NCBI GenBank assembly: GCA_023404955.1
Contig: JAEXZY010000019.1
Span: 7,408 to 71,407 of the forward strand
DNA from: Actinomycetes bacterium
GTDB lineage: Bacteria > Actinomycetota > Actinomycetes > Mycobacteriales > Mycobacteriaceae
Direction: 5' to 3'
Length of the DNA stretch: 64,000 bases
A model generated the notes under the pieces. The model did not search any database. It was not told the origin of the DNA and was given only the letters and a program-made list of their open reading frames with translations. The translations under genes and the position numbers were made by a program. Positions 27,692-37,448 of the stretch are shown here, piece after piece (the stretch's first letter is position 1; each line of letters opens with the position of its first letter).

Positions 27692-28105
27692 TCAGAATTT
27701 CAGCCCGCCCTCGCGTGCCGCGTCGGCCAGCGCCGCGATCCGTCCGCCGTAGGTGTTGCCACCACGGTCGAACACGACCTCGTCGATGCCGGCGGCCTTG
27801 GCGCGCTCGGCGATCAGCTGACCCACCCGCGTGCTGGCGGCCTTCTTGTCACCCTCGAGCGCGCGCACGTCGGCCTCGATGGACGAGGCCGCCGCCAGCG
27901 TGACGCCCTGCGCGTCGTCGACCAGCTGCACATGGATGTGCCGCGACGAGCGGTTCACCACGAGGCGAGGCCGCTCCGCGGTGCCGGCGACCTTCTTGCG
28001 CAGGCGCGCGTGGCGCCGGGCCCGGGCCGTGCGGCGGGTCTGCGAGATGTTCTTGCCCACCGGGGTGTGCCCGGTGGCTGCTGCGGTTTTGGTGTTGGTA
28101 GCCAT
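27692..28105 (-). CDS. rplR: 50S ribosomal protein L18
   Basis: 137 residues with the L18 signatures RHARLRKKVAGTAERPRLVV, SSRHIHVQLVDD and VFDRGGNTYGGRIAALADAAREGGL. It binds 5S rRNA. The N-terminal 30 residues (Thr/Lys/Ala-rich) are a mycobacterial-type extension. It lies 3 bases downstream of rplF. Confidence 0.96.
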   Translation of the reverse strand: MATNTKTAAATGHTPVGKNISQTRRTARARRHARLRKKVAGTAERPRLVVNRSSRHIHVQLVDDAQGVTLAAASSIEADVRALEGDKKAASTRVGQLIAERAKAAGIDEVVFDRGGNTYGGRIAALADAAREGGLKF

Positions 28106-28108
28106 CTA

Positions 28109-28648
28109 CTACTTACCTGTCTTTCCGACCTTGCGGCGGATCTGCTCGCCTTCGTAGCGAATGCCCTTGCCCTTGTAGGGATCGCTCTTACGGAGGCGGC
28201 GGATGTTCGCCGCGATCTGGCCGACGGCCTGCTTGTCGATGCCGGAGATCGAGAACTTGGTGGGCGTCTCGACCGCGAAGGTCACGCCCTCCGGAGCGCT
28301 GATCAGCACCGGGTGGCTGTAGCCCAGGGCGAACTCGAGGTCGCTGCCCTTGGCCACGACGCGGTAACCGACGCCGAAGATCTCCATCTTGGTGGTGTAG
28401 CCCTGCGTCACGCCGGTCACCAGGTTGGCGATCAGCGTGCGGGACAGTCCGTGCAGCGAGCGGTTGCGCCGCTCGTCGTTGGGCCGGGTGACCACGATGG
28501 CGCCGTCGTCGTCGCGCGACACCTCGATCGGCTCGGCCACATCCAGGGTCAGCGTGCCCTTGGGGCCCTTGACCTCGACGTTGCGGCCGTTGATCGCGAC
28601 GTCGACGCCGGCGGGAACCGGGACCGGCTGCTTTCCAATGCGAGACAT
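28109..28648 (-). CDS. rplF: 50S ribosomal protein L6
   Basis: 179 residues: MSRIGKQPVPVPAGVDV, KGPKGTLTLDV, FGVGYRVVAKG and the C-terminal signature YKGKGIRYEGEQIRRKVGKTGK. It contacts the sarcin-ricin loop region near the factor-binding site. It lies between rpsH and rplR. Confidence 0.97.
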   Translation of the reverse strand: MSRIGKQPVPVPAGVDVAINGRNVEVKGPKGTLTLDVAEPIEVSRDDDGAIVVTRPNDERRNRSLHGLSRTLIANLVTGVTQGYTTKMEIFGVGYRVVAKGSDLEFALGYSHPVLISAPEGVTFAVETPTKFSISGIDKQAVGQIAANIRRLRKSDPYKGKGIRYEGEQIRRKVGKTGK

Positions 28649-28663
28649 ATGACTAGTCCTCCC

Positions 28664-29062
28664 TCACCACACGTACGCGAGGACCTCGCCGCCGACACCC
28701 TCGCGGGATGCCTGGCGGTCGGTCCGCAGTCCGGACGACGTGGAAATGATGGCCACACCCAGCCCGCCGAGCACCCGGGGCAGGTTGGTGGACTTGGCGT
28801 AGACCCGCAGACCGGGCTTGCTCACGCGGCGCAGGCCGGCGATGCTCCGCTCGCGGCTGGGGCCGTACTTGAGCTGCACGACGAGGGACTTGCCCACGCG
28901 GGCGTCCTCGGTGCGGTAGTCGCTGATGTACCCCTCGGACTTCAGGATCTCGGCGATGTTGGCCTTGATCTTGCTGTGCGGCAGGGTCACTTCATCGTGG
29001 TACGCCGAGTTGGCGTTGCGCAGACGTGTCAGGAAGTCTGCGATCGGATCCGTCATGGTCAT
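28664..29062 (-). CDS. rpsH: 30S ribosomal protein S8
   Basis: 132 residues: MTMTDPIADFLTRLRNAN at the start, STNLPRVLGGLGVAIISTSSG and the end GGEVLAYVW are S8 signatures. It binds central-domain 16S rRNA and in E. coli represses its own operon. The upstream gap to rpsZ is 75 bases, the largest in this operon; no clear S8-type target was made out. Confidence 0.97.
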   Translation of the reverse strand: MTMTDPIADFLTRLRNANSAYHDEVTLPHSKIKANIAEILKSEGYISDYRTEDARVGKSLVVQLKYGPSRERSIAGLRRVSKPGLRVYAKSTNLPRVLGGLGVAIISTSSGLRTDRQASREGVGGEVLAYVW

Positions 29063-29137
29063 GACAGCCGGTTCACCTTTCTCGCGGCGGTTCCCCGAAT
29101 GGGGCCTGCCGCAACATGTTTCGTGGGTTGGGCTGGC

Positions 29138-29323
29138 TTACCAGCTGGACTTCTGAACACCGGGCAGTTCGCCGGCGTGCGCCATCTCGCGAAGGCAGAT
29201 GCGGCACAGGCCGAACTTGCGGAACACCGCGTGCGGGCGACCGCAGCGGTTGCAGCGCGTGTAGCCCCGCACCTTGAACTTCGGCTTCTTGTTGGCCTTG
29301 TTGACCAGAGCCTTCTTTGCCAT
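29138..29323 (-). CDS. rpsZ: 30S ribosomal protein S14, zinc-binding type
   Basis: 61 residues, the short zinc form. Four Cys ligands are visible: Cys24-x2-Cys27 (CNRC) and Cys40-x2-Cys43 (CRIC). Mycobacteria often have a second, zinc-free S14 elsewhere that replaces this one under zinc limitation; it is not in the window. It lies 3 bases after rplE. Confidence 0.97.
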   Translation of the reverse strand: MAKKALVNKANKKPKFKVRGYTRCNRCGRPHAVFRKFGLCRICLREMAHAGELPGVQKSSW

Positions 29324-29326
29324 TGC

Positions 29327-29893
29327 TCAGTTCTCCTTGAAGGGGAAGCCCAGCGCGCGCAGCAGCGCCCGACCTTCGTCGTCGTTGGTCGCCGTGGTGA
29401 CGACGGTGATGTCCATACCGCGCGGGCGGTCGATGCTGTCCACGTCGATCTCGTGGAACACCGACTGCTCGGTCAGCCCGAAGGTGTAGTTGCCGGTGCC
29501 GTCGAACTGCTTGCCGTTGAGGCCGCGGAAGTCGCGGATACGGGGCAGGGAGATGGAGATCAGCCGGTCCAGGAACTCCCACATGCGGTCGCCGCGCAGC
29601 GTGACGCGGGCGCCGATGGGCATGCCCTCGCGCAGCTTGAACTGGGCGATGGACTTGCGGGCGCGGCGGATCTCGGGCTTCTGGCCGGTGATCAGCGCCA
29701 GGTCGTTGACCGCGCCGTTGATCAGCTTGGCGTCGCGGGCGGCGTCACCGACACCCATGTTGACGACGACCTTCACCACACCGGGGATCTGCATGACGTT
29801 GGCGTAGCCGAATTCCTTCTGCAGCGCGTCGCGGATCTCTTCGCGGTAGCGCTGCTTCAGGCGGGGCAGAGCTTTGCTCTCAACAGTGGTCAT
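29327..29893 (-). CDS. rplE: 50S ribosomal protein L5
   Basis: 188 residues: MQIPGVVKVVVNMGVGDAARDAKLI, the KIRRARKSIAQFKLREGMPIG-like segment and FRGLNGKQFDGTGNYTFGL. It binds 5S rRNA in the central protuberance. It starts one base before the stop region of rplX, in standard spc order. Confidence 0.97.
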   Translation of the reverse strand: MTTVESKALPRLKQRYREEIRDALQKEFGYANVMQIPGVVKVVVNMGVGDAARDAKLINGAVNDLALITGQKPEIRRARKSIAQFKLREGMPIGARVTLRGDRMWEFLDRLISISLPRIRDFRGLNGKQFDGTGNYTFGLTEQSVFHEIDVDSIDRPRGMDITVVTTATNDDEGRALLRALGFPFKEN

Positions 29894-29894
29894 G

Positions 29895-30215
29895 TCAGAT
29901 GTCCTTGCCGTTGGTCTTGGCGATGCGGACCTTCTTGCCGGTCTCGTCGTCGATGCGGTAACCGACGCGGGTCGGCTTGCCGTCGGAATCGAGCAGCATC
30001 ACGTTGGACACCGCGATCGCGGCTTCCTGGGTGACGATGCCGCCCGAGGAGGCGCCCCGCTCGTTGGCGGACTGCGCGGTGTGCTTCTTGATCCGGTTCA
30101 CGCCCTCGACCAGGACCTTGTTGCGCTCGGGGTAGGCCACCAGGACCTTGCCCTTGGCGCCCTTGTCCTTGCCCGAGATCACGAGCACGGTGTCGCCCTT
30201 ACGAACCTTCATCAC
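29895..30215 (-). CDS. rplX: 50S ribosomal protein L24
   Basis: 106 residues: KVRKGDTVLVISGKDKGAKGKVL (the KOW motif) and SNVMLLDSDGKPTRVGYR. It starts 50S assembly on 23S rRNA domain I. Its ATG overlaps the rplN stop by 4 bases. Confidence 0.97.
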   Translation of the reverse strand: MMKVRKGDTVLVISGKDKGAKGKVLVAYPERNKVLVEGVNRIKKHTAQSANERGASSGGIVTQEAAIAVSNVMLLDSDGKPTRVGYRIDDETGKKVRIAKTNGKDI

Positions 30216-30580
30216 AACACCTCCGGGGCGAGCGAAACGATCTTCATGAACTTCTTCTCGCGCAGCTCGCGACCGACGGGCCCGAAGATGCGGGTGCCAC
30301 GCGGATCGTTGTCGGCCTTGATGATGACGGCGGCGTTCTCGTCGAACTTGATGTAGCTGCCGTCGGCGCGACGGCGCTCCTTGACGGTGCGCACGACGAC
30401 GGCCTTGACGACGTCGCCACGCTTGACGTTGCCGCCGGGGATGGCGTCTTTGACGGTGGCCACGATGACATCACCGATGCCCGCGTAGCGCCGCGACGAG
30501 CCACCGAGAACACGGATGCACAAGATCTCCTTGGCGCCCGTGTTGTCGGCGACCTTGAGCCGCGATTCCTGCTGAATCAC
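30212..30580 (-). CDS. rplN: 50S ribosomal protein L14
   Basis: 122 residues, highly conserved: MIQQESRLKVADNTGAKEILCIRVLGGS and KFDENAAVIIKADNDPRGTRIFGPVGRELR. It forms an inter-subunit bridge. It is the first gene of the rplN-rplO operon and is preceded by a 137-base leader and a promoter that matches that of rpsJ. Confidence 0.97.
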   Translation of the reverse strand: MIQQESRLKVADNTGAKEILCIRVLGGSSRRYAGIGDVIVATVKDAIPGGNVKRGDVVKAVVVRTVKERRRADGSYIKFDENAAVIIKADNDPRGTRIFGPVGRELREKKFMKIVSLAPEVL

Positions 30581-30723
30581 TCGATCTCCTCGACCTGGGT
30601 TTTCGTATGCACGCAGGATTACCGACCCTGACGTGCGCGGTCTGTGTCACCTAAAGAGCACGCAGGGTTTTCTCCGTCAGAATGAACCAGAGATAACCGA
30701 GGTCTGCCCTAGGCAACCCCTAC

Positions 30724-30752
30724 ATACTAGGTGAGCTCGGGGAATGCTCCAA
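30724..30752 (-). promoter_or_regulatory. Promoter of the rplN-rplO operon
   Basis: On the minus strand TTGGAG (30747-30752), a 17-base spacer and TAGTAT (30724-30729) are followed by GTAGGGGTTGCC. The block CCTGACCAG-C-GATTTGGAGCA just upstream and GGGTTGCC just downstream are also found at the rpsJ promoter. The upstream block overlaps the stop codon of the formylglycine-generating enzyme gene. Expected start near 30717. Confidence 0.8.
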
Positions 30753-30760
30753 ATCGCTGG

Positions 30761-31627
30761 TCAGGCGGGCCCCGCGGCGCACCGGAAGCCGATGTGCGTG
30801 GTCGCGCTGTCCTGGGACTGCGGCGACCGTGCCGTCGGCCGGTAGCGATGACAGTACTCCGGGGCGCACAGGTGCGATCCGCCCTTGAGCGCCTGGTTGA
30901 CGCCCGGATCGGGGTCGGCCGGACCACAGCACGACTCGGCCCGTCCGTCGAGCTGGTGGTGTCCGGCGAACCGGGTGGTGGTCCATTCCCAGACGTTGCC
31001 GATCATGTCGACGAGGCCATAGCCGTTCGGGGCGAACGTGCCCACCGGTGTCGTGCCCATGCGGCCGGTGTGGCGGTACGGGAAATCGCCCTGCCAGACG
31101 TTCGCCATCTGCTCGCCGCCGGGGGCGGCGTCGTCACCCCACGGATAGGTGGTGGTCGAGCCACCGCGGGCGGCGAACTCCCATTCCGCTTCGGTGGGCA
31201 GGCGCCGGCCCGCCCAGCGCGCGTAGGCCTGCGCGTCGGCGTAGCAGACCTGCACGACGGGGTGATCGGCTTCGACGGTGCTGCCCGGTCCGAGGGGCTG
31301 CCGCCAGTGCGCGCCGGGCACCCACTCCCACCACTGCCGCCAGTCGCGCAGGTCGACCGGGCCGCGGGTGGGCCGGAACACCAGCGCGCCCGGCACCAGA
31401 TCCTGCGGCGTCGCACCGGGATAGGCCGCCGGGTCGGGGGCGAGCTCGGCGACCGTGCGGTAGCCGGTGTCCGCGACGAACGCGGCGAACTGCGCGTTGG
31501 TGACGGGGTGCCGTTCGATGGCGAACGGGTCGACGGTGACCGTGTGTGCCGGCGCCTCTTCGGGATAGAACTGCGTCGACCCCATCCGGAAACGTCCGCC
31601 GACGAGCGTGACGAGCTCGGTCAGCAT
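30761..31627 (-). CDS. Formylglycine-generating enzyme (sulfatase activator)
   Basis: A 288-residue FGE/SUMF1-type enzyme, which oxidises the active-site Cys of sulfatases to formylglycine using copper and oxygen. The copper-binding pair Cys254/Cys259 is visible in GGSHLCAPEYCHRYRPTARS, with the C-terminal SATTHIGFRC. Other signatures: FRMGSTQFYPEEAP, RLPTEAEWEFAARGG, YGLVDMIGNVWEWT. It starts one base before the stop of the sulfatase gene upstream, so the pair forms one operon. EgtB-like proteins share the fold but lack this Cys pair context. Confidence 0.92.
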   Translation of the reverse strand: MLTELVTLVGGRFRMGSTQFYPEEAPAHTVTVDPFAIERHPVTNAQFAAFVADTGYRTVAELAPDPAAYPGATPQDLVPGALVFRPTRGPVDLRDWRQWWEWVPGAHWRQPLGPGSTVEADHPVVQVCYADAQAYARWAGRRLPTEAEWEFAARGGSTTTYPWGDDAAPGGEQMANVWQGDFPYRHTGRMGTTPVGTFAPNGYGLVDMIGNVWEWTTTRFAGHHQLDGRAESCCGPADPDPGVNQALKGGSHLCAPEYCHRYRPTARSPQSQDSATTHIGFRCAAGPA

Positions 31628-31628
31628 C

Positions 31629-33980
31629 TCAGTCTCTGGCGAAGGCGCGCGCGAAATCCCGTTCGAGATCGGCGTAGGGCGTGCCCGAGACGTCGACCCT
31701 CACCTGCGCGATGGTACCGCCGGTGAACGCAAACGGTGCCGCGTAGGCGCGCGCGACCGGAGAACCGTTGTTGGCCCCGACGCTCAGGCTGGCCGCGGCC
31801 AGCCCGAAAGTGCCGGGGTGCACGCGCATGCCGCGGTAGTCGGCCACCGGGGCGTCATCGACGTAGAGGGCGCCGTCACCGATCGGCGTGTGGCTACCTT
31901 CCGCGGTCCCCGTCCGGGTGAACGCGAACCCCATGACGTGCTGCCCGGGCGTCAGCGGATCGGGCGATGACAGGGTCTGCTCCTGCTCACCGAGGAAGTT
32001 GTAGCAGAAGTGCAGTCGTTGGTCCCGCACGTACATCACGTAACCCCCGTGTGCGCCACCGTGTTTGACGATCACTCCGGTCGCGTTCGAGTCGTCGACG
32101 GTGACCTCGGCCAACACCGCGAACGACCGTCCGCGCAACTCCACGACGGCGCCCATCCCGACGTCGGCGGTCCCGGGATAGTAGACGTAGGAGTCACGTT
32201 CACCGGCGATGTAGGGCCGCCACCGCGTCATGGTCTCGAGCATGTTGAGATCGCTGAGCGGCAGTCCGTTGTACTTGGCCGCCTCGGCGAACCACAGATC
32301 GACGAGTTCGGCGACTTTGTCGGGGTGCTCGGCGGCCAGGTCATGGCATTGGCTGCGGTCGGCTTCGATGTGGAACAGTTCCCAGCGGTCTGCGTCGAAG
32401 TGCGACCAGCCCGCAGGCGACGCAGCGTGCACGGTGTTGGCGAACCAGCCCCTGTGCCAGATGCCCCGCGTACCCAGCATGGTGTAGAACTGCGTCTGCT
32501 TGCCGGTGGGTGCAGTCGGATTGTCCAGCGCCACTCTGAAACTCACGCCGTCGAGTGGCTTCTGCGGCACCCCGCGCACGATGGCGGGCGGGGTGATGTC
32601 GAGCAGGTCGTACACCGTCGGCGTGATGTCCGCGACGTTGACGTAGTTGTCCCTCACCTCGCCGTGTGCGGCGATTCCGTTGGGCCAGGACAGGATCGCG
32701 GTGTCGGCGATGCCGCCCTCATGGGAGGCATACCGCTTGTAGAGCTTGTAGGGGGTGTTGAACGCCATCGCCCAGCCGATCGGGTAATGGTTGTAGGTCT
32801 GCGTCCCGCCGAGATCGTCGAAGTGCTTGAGGCTCTCCTCGACCGAGTCGATGTAGCCGTTGAAGAACTTGACCTCGTTGACCGATCCGTTGGGCCCGCC
32901 CTCACCGCTGGCGCCGTTGTCGGAGATCACGACGATGATCGTGTTGTCCAGCTGACCCGATTCCTCGAGATAGTCCAGCACACGGCCGATCTGGTCGTCG
33001 GTGTAGGACAGGAACCCGGCGAACACCTCGGCCATCCGGCTGAACAGACGCTTCTCGTCGTCGTCGAGGTCGTCCCACGGGCGCACGGTGTCCTGCGCGG
33101 GCCACGGCTCACCGTTCGGGCCCGTGACATCCGAATACGGGTTCATCGGCGAGAGTTCGGTGTCCGGCGGCACGATGCCGAGCCTCTTCTGGTTCTCCAG
33201 CACGATCTCGCGGTACCGCTCGTAGCCCATGTCGAACGCACCGGCGTAGCGATCCGCCCATTCGGCGAACACGTGATGCGGTGCGTGCCCGGCGCCCGGA
33301 CACAGGTAGGTGAACCACGGCTTGTCCGGCGCGATCACCTTGGCGTCCCTGATGAACTCGATCGTCTTGTCGGCCAGATCTTTCGACAGGTGGTAGCCCT
33401 CTTCGGGCGTCGCCGGTGGCGGCACGGGATGGTTGTCGTAGACCAGCTCGGGATACCACTGGTCGGTCTCCCCGCCCATGAATCCGTAGAACCGCTCGAA
33501 GCCCCGGGCCAGCGGCCAATGCCGTTTGGTGGACGCGAGATTGGACTCCTCGAGCGGAGTGAGGTGCCACTTGCCGACGCAGTAGGTGTTGTAGCCGTTC
33601 TCGGCGAGCACCTCCGGCAGCAGCGCGGTGTCGAACGGAATTCGGCCGTTGCAGTTGGGGAAACCGTCGGTGAACTCCTCGATGGTGGCCATCCCCACCG
33701 TCGTGGCGTTGCGACCGGTCAACAGCGAGGCGCGCGTGGGGCTGCAGAGCGCGGTCGTGTGGAACTGGGACAGGCGCACGCCCCGTTCGGCGATGCGGCT
33801 CATCGTCGGCATGTTCACCAGCCCGCCGAAGCAGTCCCACGTCGCGATGCCGGTGTCATCCCACACCAGATAGAGGACGTTGGGCGCCTCGGGCTGGGCG
33901 ACCGGGGCAGCATAGGGGCCCCAATCGGGCTCGGAATCCCGGATGTCCAGCTCGATCTTGCCGTTGAATTCCGTGCTCAT
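31629..33980 (-). CDS. atsA: Arylsulfatase
   Basis: A 783-residue type I sulfatase. Cys79 in LCSPTRASLLTGRN is the CxPxR formylglycine site. Metal-binding Asp residues lie at WDDTG (about 41-42) and in VVISDNGASGEGG. The C-terminal quarter forms the beta-rich extension seen in the long AtsA group. It hydrolyses sulfate esters; the natural substrate is unknown. The next gene activates it. The pair lies between the two ribosomal operons, as at the M. tuberculosis locus. No signal peptide is visible. Confidence 0.93.
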   Translation of the reverse strand: MSTEFNGKIELDIRDSEPDWGPYAAPVAQPEAPNVLYLVWDDTGIATWDCFGGLVNMPTMSRIAERGVRLSQFHTTALCSPTRASLLTGRNATTVGMATIEEFTDGFPNCNGRIPFDTALLPEVLAENGYNTYCVGKWHLTPLEESNLASTKRHWPLARGFERFYGFMGGETDQWYPELVYDNHPVPPPATPEEGYHLSKDLADKTIEFIRDAKVIAPDKPWFTYLCPGAGHAPHHVFAEWADRYAGAFDMGYERYREIVLENQKRLGIVPPDTELSPMNPYSDVTGPNGEPWPAQDTVRPWDDLDDDEKRLFSRMAEVFAGFLSYTDDQIGRVLDYLEESGQLDNTIIVVISDNGASGEGGPNGSVNEVKFFNGYIDSVEESLKHFDDLGGTQTYNHYPIGWAMAFNTPYKLYKRYASHEGGIADTAILSWPNGIAAHGEVRDNYVNVADITPTVYDLLDITPPAIVRGVPQKPLDGVSFRVALDNPTAPTGKQTQFYTMLGTRGIWHRGWFANTVHAASPAGWSHFDADRWELFHIEADRSQCHDLAAEHPDKVAELVDLWFAEAAKYNGLPLSDLNMLETMTRWRPYIAGERDSYVYYPGTADVGMGAVVELRGRSFAVLAEVTVDDSNATGVIVKHGGAHGGYVMYVRDQRLHFCYNFLGEQEQTLSSPDPLTPGQHVMGFAFTRTGTAEGSHTPIGDGALYVDDAPVADYRGMRVHPGTFGLAAASLSVGANNGSPVARAYAAPFAFTGGTIAQVRVDVSGTPYADLERDFARAFARD

Positions 33981-34018
33981 AGCGCCGGACAGTACACCCA
34001 GCGAAGCTGGGTAGCAGG

Positions 34019-34055
34019 AAAAAACCCCCGCCGCCGGGTGGCGTGCGGGGGTTTT
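34019..34055 (-). terminator. Intrinsic terminator after rpsQ
   Basis: AAAACCCCCGC and GCGGGGGTTTT are perfect arms around a 13-base loop. On the minus strand the stem is followed by TTTTTT. It lies about 20 bases past the rpsQ stop and separates the S10 operon from atsA. Being symmetrical, it could also act on the plus strand, but no gene needs it there. Confidence 0.88.
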
Positions 34056-34074
34056 GACAGTCCTGCTGTATCGG

Positions 34075-34371
34075 CTACTTGGCCCTCTCGAGCACCTCGA
34101 CCAGGCGCCAACGCTTGGTCGCCGACGTCGGACGGGTCTCCATCAGCGACACGCGGTCGCCGACTCCGGCGTCCCCGTTCTCGTCGTGGGCCTTCACCTT
34201 CGTCGTGGTGCGGATGATCTTGCCGTACAGCGGATGCGACTTGCGGGACTCGAGCTCGACCACGATGGTCTTCTGCATCTTGTCCGACACGACGTAGCCG
34301 ATGGCGGTCTTGCGGCGACCGCGCGACTCCTCGGTACGGGGGGTGTGCTTCTCACCCTTCGTTTCTGCCAT
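34075..34371 (-). CDS. rpsQ: 30S ribosomal protein S17
   Basis: 98 residues: RRKTAIGYVVSDKMQKTIVVELESRKSHPLYGKIIRTTTKVKAHDE is the S17 OB-fold. It binds the 5' domain of 16S rRNA. It is the last gene of the S10 operon. Its ATG overlaps the rpmC stop by one base. Confidence 0.97.
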   Translation of the reverse strand: MAETKGEKHTPRTEESRGRRKTAIGYVVSDKMQKTIVVELESRKSHPLYGKIIRTTTKVKAHDENGDAGVGDRVSLMETRPTSATKRWRLVEVLERAK

Positions 34372-34604
34372 CAGGAATCCTCACCTCCGGGTCCGGCGGC
34401 CAGACCCAACTCACGTTCGCGCAGCACGGTGTACACCCGTGCGATCTCCTGCCGGACGACACGCAGCCGGCGGTTGTTGGCAAGCTGGCCCGTCGCCATC
34501 TGGAAGCGCAGGTTGAACAGCTCTTCCTTCGACTCGCGCAGCTTGCCGGTCAGTTCGTCGTCGGTGAGCTCACGGAGCTCTCCCGTCGAAACTCCTACTG
34601 CCAT
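34371..34604 (-). CDS. rpmC: 50S ribosomal protein L29
   Basis: 77 residues: GELRELTDDELTGKLRESKEELFNLRFQMATGQL and RLRVVRQEIARVYTVLRERE are the two L29 helices. It lies near the peptide exit tunnel. The start overlaps the rplP stop by one base. Confidence 0.97.
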   Translation of the reverse strand: MAVGVSTGELRELTDDELTGKLRESKEELFNLRFQMATGQLANNRRLRVVRQEIARVYTVLRERELGLAAGPGGEDS

Positions 34605-35020
34605 CAGAAGGTCTCCTCTCTGGTGACGATTCGAGCCTTGATCGGCAGCTTGTGGATCGCGCGGGTCAGCGCGTCCCGGGCGGTCTTCTCATCGGGGTAG
34701 CTCAGCTCGAACAGCACGCGGCCCGGCTTGACGTTGGCCACCCACCACTCCGGCGAACCCTTACCGGAGCCCATGCGGGTCTCGGCGGGCTTCTTGGTCA
34801 GCGGACGGTCGGGGAAGATGTTGATCCACACCTTGCCGCCACGCTTGATGTGCCGGTTGATGGCGATACGCGCGGACTCGATCTGCCGGTTGGTGATGTA
34901 GGCGTGCTCGAGAGCCTGGATGCCGTAGTCACCGAAGCTGACCGTGGTGCCGCCACTGGCGACGCCGCGCTGCCGCGGGTGATGCTGCTTGCGGTGCTTG
35001 ACCTTACGAGGAATCAGCAT
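34604..35020 (-). CDS. rplP: 50S ribosomal protein L16
   Basis: 138 residues: MLIPRKVKHRKQHHPRQRG, RIAINRHIKRGGKVWINIFPDRPLTKKPAETRMGSGKGSPE and PGRVLFELSYPDE. It organises the A-site tRNA region of the 50S subunit. It starts 2 bases past the rpsC stop. Confidence 0.97.
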   Translation of the reverse strand: MLIPRKVKHRKQHHPRQRGVASGGTTVSFGDYGIQALEHAYITNRQIESARIAINRHIKRGGKVWINIFPDRPLTKKPAETRMGSGKGSPEWWVANVKPGRVLFELSYPDEKTARDALTRAIHKLPIKARIVTREETF

Positions 35021-35022
35021 GA

Positions 35023-35843
<821 letters not shown>

Positions 35844-35844
<1 letters not shown>

Positions 35845-36293
35845 TACTCCGAGCCTCCCTTGTTGCTGGCGGCCTTGCTGGCCTGCGCGCGGCGTGAACG
35901 CGCTGCGGACGCGGACGCGCCGCCTCTGGTGGACCGGCTCGGACGACTCTCCACGATCACGGTGATGTGGCTGGTGCGCTTGCGAATCCGGTAGGCGCGA
36001 CCCTGCGCACGCGGCCGGATGCGCTTGGCCGTGGGGCCCTCGTCGGCGTAGACGGTGGCGACCACCAGCGTGGAGGGATCGAGCCCCTCGTTGTTCTGCG
36101 CGTTCGCGGCGGCGCTGGCGATCACCTTGGCGACCGGCTCGCTGGCGGCCTGCGGCGCCCAGCGGAGGATGTCGAGGGCTTCCTCGACGCTCTTCCCGCG
36201 GACCAGGTCGATGACGCGCCGCGCCTTGGTGGCCGAGACACGCACGAAGCGCGCCTTCGCGCTCGCGGACGGATATTCAATCGCTGTAGTCAT
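35844..36293 (-). CDS. rplV: 50S ribosomal protein L22
   Basis: 149 residues: ARFVRVSATKARRVIDLVRGKSVEEALDIL and RPRAQGRAYRIRKRTSHITVIV with the tunnel beta-hairpin region. The last 30 residues are a Ser/Ala/Arg-rich tail. It overlaps rpsS and rpsC by one base each. Confidence 0.97.
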
Positions 36294-36574
36294 TATCGAC
36301 GCTTGCTCTTCCGGTCGTCCTTGATGTGACCCTTGAACGTGCGGGTGGGGGCGAACTCGCCCAACTTGTGCCCGACCATCGACTCGGTGACGAACACCGG
36401 CACGTGCTTGCGACCGTCGTGGACGGCGAAGGTGTGGCCGATGAAGTCCGGGATGATGGTGGACCGGCGCGACCAGGTCTTGATGACCTGCTTGGTGTTC
36501 TTCTCGTTCTGCACATCGACCTTCTTGAGCAGATGGTCGTCGACGAACGGGCCCTTCTTCAGGCTGCGTGGCAT
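36293..36574 (-). CDS. rpsS: 30S ribosomal protein S19
   Basis: 93 residues: [43 protein letters not shown] and [16 protein letters not shown]. It lies in the 30S head with S13. It is 11 bases downstream of rplB. Confidence 0.97.
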
Positions 36575-36585
36575 CGCTTTACTCC

Positions 36586-37425
36586 CTAGCGCTTATTCTT
36601 GCCGGTGCGCCGGCGACGGACGATGAGCTTGTCGCTCGCCTTGTTCGGCTTGCGGGTGCGGCCCTCGGGCTTACCCCACGGGCTGACCGGGTGGCGGCCG
36701 CCGGAGGTCTTGCCTTCACCACCGCCGTGCGGGTGGTCGACCGGGTTCATCACGACACCACGGACGGTGGGGCGCTTGCCCTTCCACCGCATACGACCGG
36801 CCTTGCCCCAGTTGATGTTCGCCTGCTCGGCGTTGCCGACCTCGCCGACGGTGGCGCGGCAGCGCACGTCGACGCGACGGATCTCACCGCTGGGCATACG
36901 CAGCGAGGCGTAGGTGCCTTCCTTGCCGAGCAGCTGGATGCTGACACCGGCCGAGCGGGCGAGCTTGGCACCGCCGCCGGGCCGCAGTTCCACAGCGTGG
37001 ATCACGGTGCCGGCGGGGATGTTGCGCAGCGGCAGGTTGTTGCCCGGCTTGATGTCGGCGTTGGCGCCCGACTCGATGATCGTGCCCTGCTTGAGGCCCT
37101 GCGGCGCGATGATGTAGCGCTTCTCGCCGTCCAGGTAGTGCAGCAGTGCGATGTTCGCGGTGCGGTTCGGGTCGTACTCGATGTGCGCGACCTTGGCGTT
37201 GACGCCGTCCTTGTCGTGACGACGGAAGTCGATGACGCGGTAGGCGCGCTTGTGGCCGCCACCCTTGTGCCGGGTGGTGATGCGGCCGTGTGCGTTACGA
37301 CCGCCCTTGCCGTGCAACGGACGAACCAGCGACTTCTCCGGATGGTCACGCGTGATCTCGGCGAAGTCGGAGACGCTCGAACCGCGGCGACCGGGGGTCG
37401 TCGGCTTGTACTTGCGAATTGCCAT
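36586..37425 (-). CDS. rplB: 50S ribosomal protein L2
   Basis: 279 residues: [46 protein letters not shown] and the C-terminal [36 protein letters not shown] with the conserved His needed for peptidyl transfer. It lies 23 bases after rplW. Confidence 0.98.
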
Positions 37426-37448
37426 GATTCTCTAGTTCTCCCTGCCGG

